A stretch of DNA of 22,113 bases, taken from positions 1 through 22,113 of IMG/VR virus record IMGVR_UViG_3300043446_002079. The stretch is one strand, 5' to 3'. A program made the position numbers and the translations under genes. Source of the stretch: a virus. Positions 21,018 to 22,113 of the stretch are shown here, piece after piece. Every line of letters starts with the position of its first letter. Positions within the stretch are counted from its first letter, which is position 1. Under the pieces are notes generated by a model. That model worked only from the letters and a program-made list of their open reading frames with translations. It was not told the DNA's origin and did no database searches.

Positions 21018-21045
21018 GCCGCCCTCCTAAAAGCGATCAAAGGAG
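21008..21045 (+). promoter_or_regulatory. Leader module 2: stop-codon hairpin, AAGCGATCAAAG and possible SD block
   Basis: GGCGGC-GTAA-GCCGCC (21008-21023) is a perfect 6-bp stem with a GUAA (GNRA) tetraloop that contains the TAA stop of the first gene. The 12-mer AAGCGATCAAAG follows at 21031-21042. CTCCT (21024-21028) is complementary to AGGAG (21041-21045), the ribosome binding site of the next gene, so the site could be hidden until translation or a factor opens it. Confidence 0.45.
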
Positions 21046-21053
21046 TCCTTAAA

Positions 21054-21317
21054 ATGTTTACGCATCAAATAGAAGCCAACGAATACCTCTCTGATTCAAG
21101 CGATCTCCCGGCCAGCGATATTGCGGGCACGGTCATGTTCGACGCGCTTGTCCGAGTGTTGCCATACATTCAGGCCAGTAACGCGCTCACAAACAGCAAG
21201 AAGAAGATCGCGTTACGTCAAATCGCGAAGCAAGCGCAGAGGATCGCCGAGCGATATAACCTCGACTATTCGATCGACCTGGAGCAGCACATTTCTACGG
21301 ACGAGGTGGCCGCATGA
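21054..21317 (+). CDS. Unknown 87-aa early protein
   Basis: The protein starts MFTHQIEANEYLSDSSDLPA and has a largely helical body with FDALVRVLPYIQASNALTNS, a Lys-rich turn and IALRQIAKQAQRIAERYNLD. No family is recognised. AAGGAG upstream gives a good ribosome binding site, though it may be masked. Its stop overlaps the next start (ATGA), so the two are likely coupled. Confidence 0.65.
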   Translation: MFTHQIEANEYLSDSSDLPASDIAGTVMFDALVRVLPYIQASNALTNSKKKIALRQIAKQAQRIAERYNLDYSIDLEQHISTDEVAA

Positions 21318-21526
21318 GCACCACCCTCGACACCTTCTCCCAGGCCCTCCACCGCCACGACTGGCTCTACAACTACTCCGACGATCACTCGGTCTGGAGC
21401 CGCGGCCAGGGCGAACTCAATGATCTGCGCCGCATGATTGAGGAGCTCGACCGCGCCGGTCTCGGCCAAGAGGCACGCGCTCTCTTCAACAAGGTAGCGC
21501 GCGATCGCCTGCCGGGGGTGGCGTGA
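21314..21526 (+). CDS. Small phage protein with HDWLYNYSDD motif
   Basis: This 70-aa protein has FSQALHRHDWLYNYSDDHSV, then WSRGQGELNDLRRMIEELDR and ARALFNKVARDRLPG. The HDWxYxYSDDHxVWxRG pattern is seen in small proteins of phages and plasmids, for which I know no proven function. It overlaps the gene before by 4 nt and the next by one base (TGATG). Confidence 0.65.
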   Translation: MSTTLDTFSQALHRHDWLYNYSDDHSVWSRGQGELNDLRRMIEELDRAGLGQEARALFNKVARDRLPGVA

Positions 21527-21642
21527 TGGAACTCGTCGCCGGCTTTGCCACCTTTGAAGAGTGGATGACCCTCGCCGGGGCCTTTGCGGTCTTCGGTGTG
21601 GCGGCGATTGTGTGCGCGATCCTGCGACCGGAGGAGTGGTGA
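21526..21642 (+). CDS. 38-aa single-pass membrane peptide
   Basis: The peptide reads MELVAGFATFEEWM, then TLAGAFAVFGVAAIVCAIL as one membrane helix, and ends RPEEW. The ATG shares its A with the stop of the gene before. Small hydrophobic early peptides often act on the host membrane or on superinfection, but here only the helix can be seen. It is possible that it is a chance reading frame, but the overlap pattern supports it. Confidence 0.55.
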   Translation: MELVAGFATFEEWMTLAGAFAVFGVAAIVCAILRPEEW

Positions 21643-21767
21643 TCCGCTGGGTCTTAGATTTAATCCGCCGCCTACAAAGTGCGGCAAACGAAAGTTGGCG
21701 GTCGGTTCCCCCGCCAAACTGGCGGAGCTCTCGGCGTCGCGCCGGGTCCCCGCACAATCTTTGGTGA
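21639..21767 (+). CDS. Possible 42-aa basic peptide
   Basis: A GTG at 21639 overlaps the preceding stop (GTGA) and opens a 42-codon frame: IRWVLDLIRRLQSAANESWR, then a Pro/Arg/Ser-rich tail ending in NLW. The amphipathic, basic N-terminus is notable, but codon use is not distinctive and no family is known. The overlap fits the habit of this genome; otherwise the evidence is thin. Confidence 0.35.
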   Translation: MIRWVLDLIRRLQSAANESWRSVPPPNWRSSRRRAGSPHNLW

Positions 21768-21803
21768 ACTGTATCTACACTGTGTAAACGAAGGAGTAAG
21801 TAA

Positions 21804-22113
21804 ATGTCTATCTACGTCAGCGCCTCTCCAGGCGGAAACTACCCCGAGCGCAAGCCCATCGAGGCGGGCGCCTACGCCGCGGTCTGCGACATGCTCGTGG
21901 ACCTTGGCGTTCAGCCGAGCCCCGGCGGCCAGTTCGCGCCAAAGCGCACGCTGCTGCTGCGGTTCCAGATTCCCTCGGAGCGCGTAGAGATCACGAAGGA
22001 CGGCGAGACGAAGAGCCTCCCGGCGGTGATCTCTCGCACGGTCGGGTTGTCGCTCAACGAAAAGGCGACCCTGCGGCAGTTGCTCCAGTCCTGGCGCGGT
22101 CGCGCCTTCACGC
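21804..22113 (+). CDS. Early phage protein, possible replication/recombination factor (partial)
   Basis: The frame starts at an ATG with AAGGAG upstream and runs off the right edge (103 codons seen). It begins SIYVSASPGGNYPERKPIEA, then GAYAAVCDMLVDLGVQPSPG and KRTLLLRFQIPSERVEITKD, followed by RTVGLSLNEKATLRQLLQSW. The GxYxAVCDMxxDLG strand and the late LxxKAxLRxLLxSWRGR helix recall proteins from phage replication and recombination modules, some of which bind single-stranded DNA. The match is by overall look only; the C-terminus is needed. A small dyad TACAC-T-GTGTA (21776-21786) precedes it. Confidence 0.65.
   Translation, partial: MSIYVSASPGGNYPERKPIEAGAYAAVCDMLVDLGVQPSPGGQFAPKRTLLLRFQIPSERVEITKDGETKSLPAVISRTVGLSLNEKATLRQLLQSWRGRAFT

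Noticed and set aside
21561-21638. ATG at 21561 as start of the 42-aa peptide frame
   Set aside because: It would lie within the membrane-peptide gene in another frame and has no ribosome binding site; the GTGA overlap at 21639 is the better start.
1-22113. tRNA, rRNA, integrase or insertion sequence
   Set aside because: None was found on either strand by reading for conserved arms, inverted ends or recombinase motifs.

Overview
The window is part of a tailed bacteriophage genome (Caudoviricetes), or possibly a prophage. It carries a recognisable set of small and large terminase subunits, portal, scaffold, SU10/DUF5309-type major capsid protein, SU10-type adaptor and tail-fibre genes. Coding is dense, with mostly 1- to 14-nt gene overlaps (ATGA, GTGA, TGATG, TAATG) and AGGAG-like ribosome binding sites. 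GC content is high in most genes, which suggests a GC-rich proteobacterial host (inference). No integrase, tRNA, rRNA, insertion sequence or CRISPR array is seen, so lytic versus temperate life style is undecided.

Layout. From 18226 down to position 1, all genes lie on the minus strand as one long late block. In transcription order it holds: five small accessory genes, among them a PD-(D/E)xK-like nuclease and an NrdR-like zinc ribbon; terS; a 272-bp non-coding region rich in repeats and palindromes; terL; a methyltransferase; a GT25 glycosyltransferase; a GH130-like beta-propeller protein; the portal; a run of small virion or unknown proteins; a Gly/Tyr-rich protein; a protein with an HhH-GPD-like region; scaffold; major capsid protein, followed by a strong hairpin; a conserved small protein; a GT-A glycosyltransferase; the adaptor; a small virion protein; a highly regular 20-aa/10-aa repeat protein; and a tail fibre that runs off the left edge. 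Absence of long tail-tube genes in the window fits a podovirus-like particle but does not prove it.

Right part. A Cro/YdaS-like HTH gene and a primase-polymerase/helicase gene form a second minus-strand unit (20645 to 18355). Between it and the late block is a roughly 110-bp array of ten GGTCAAA-type heptamers in two convergent groups around a 20-bp palindrome. This is a candidate replication origin or operator. Divergent from the HTH gene, a plus-strand early operon begins near 20747 with a good sigma70-like promoter. It encodes small unknown proteins, a 38-aa membrane peptide and the start of a protein that may act in replication or recombination.

Most unusual: the heptamer array (18244-18352), the 26-bp direct repeats and palindromes between terS and terL, the carbohydrate-enzyme set embedded in the virion operon, the exact 20-residue repeat protein, and a duplicated leader module in front of two early genes. 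Product calls come from motif reading only; no database search was run.
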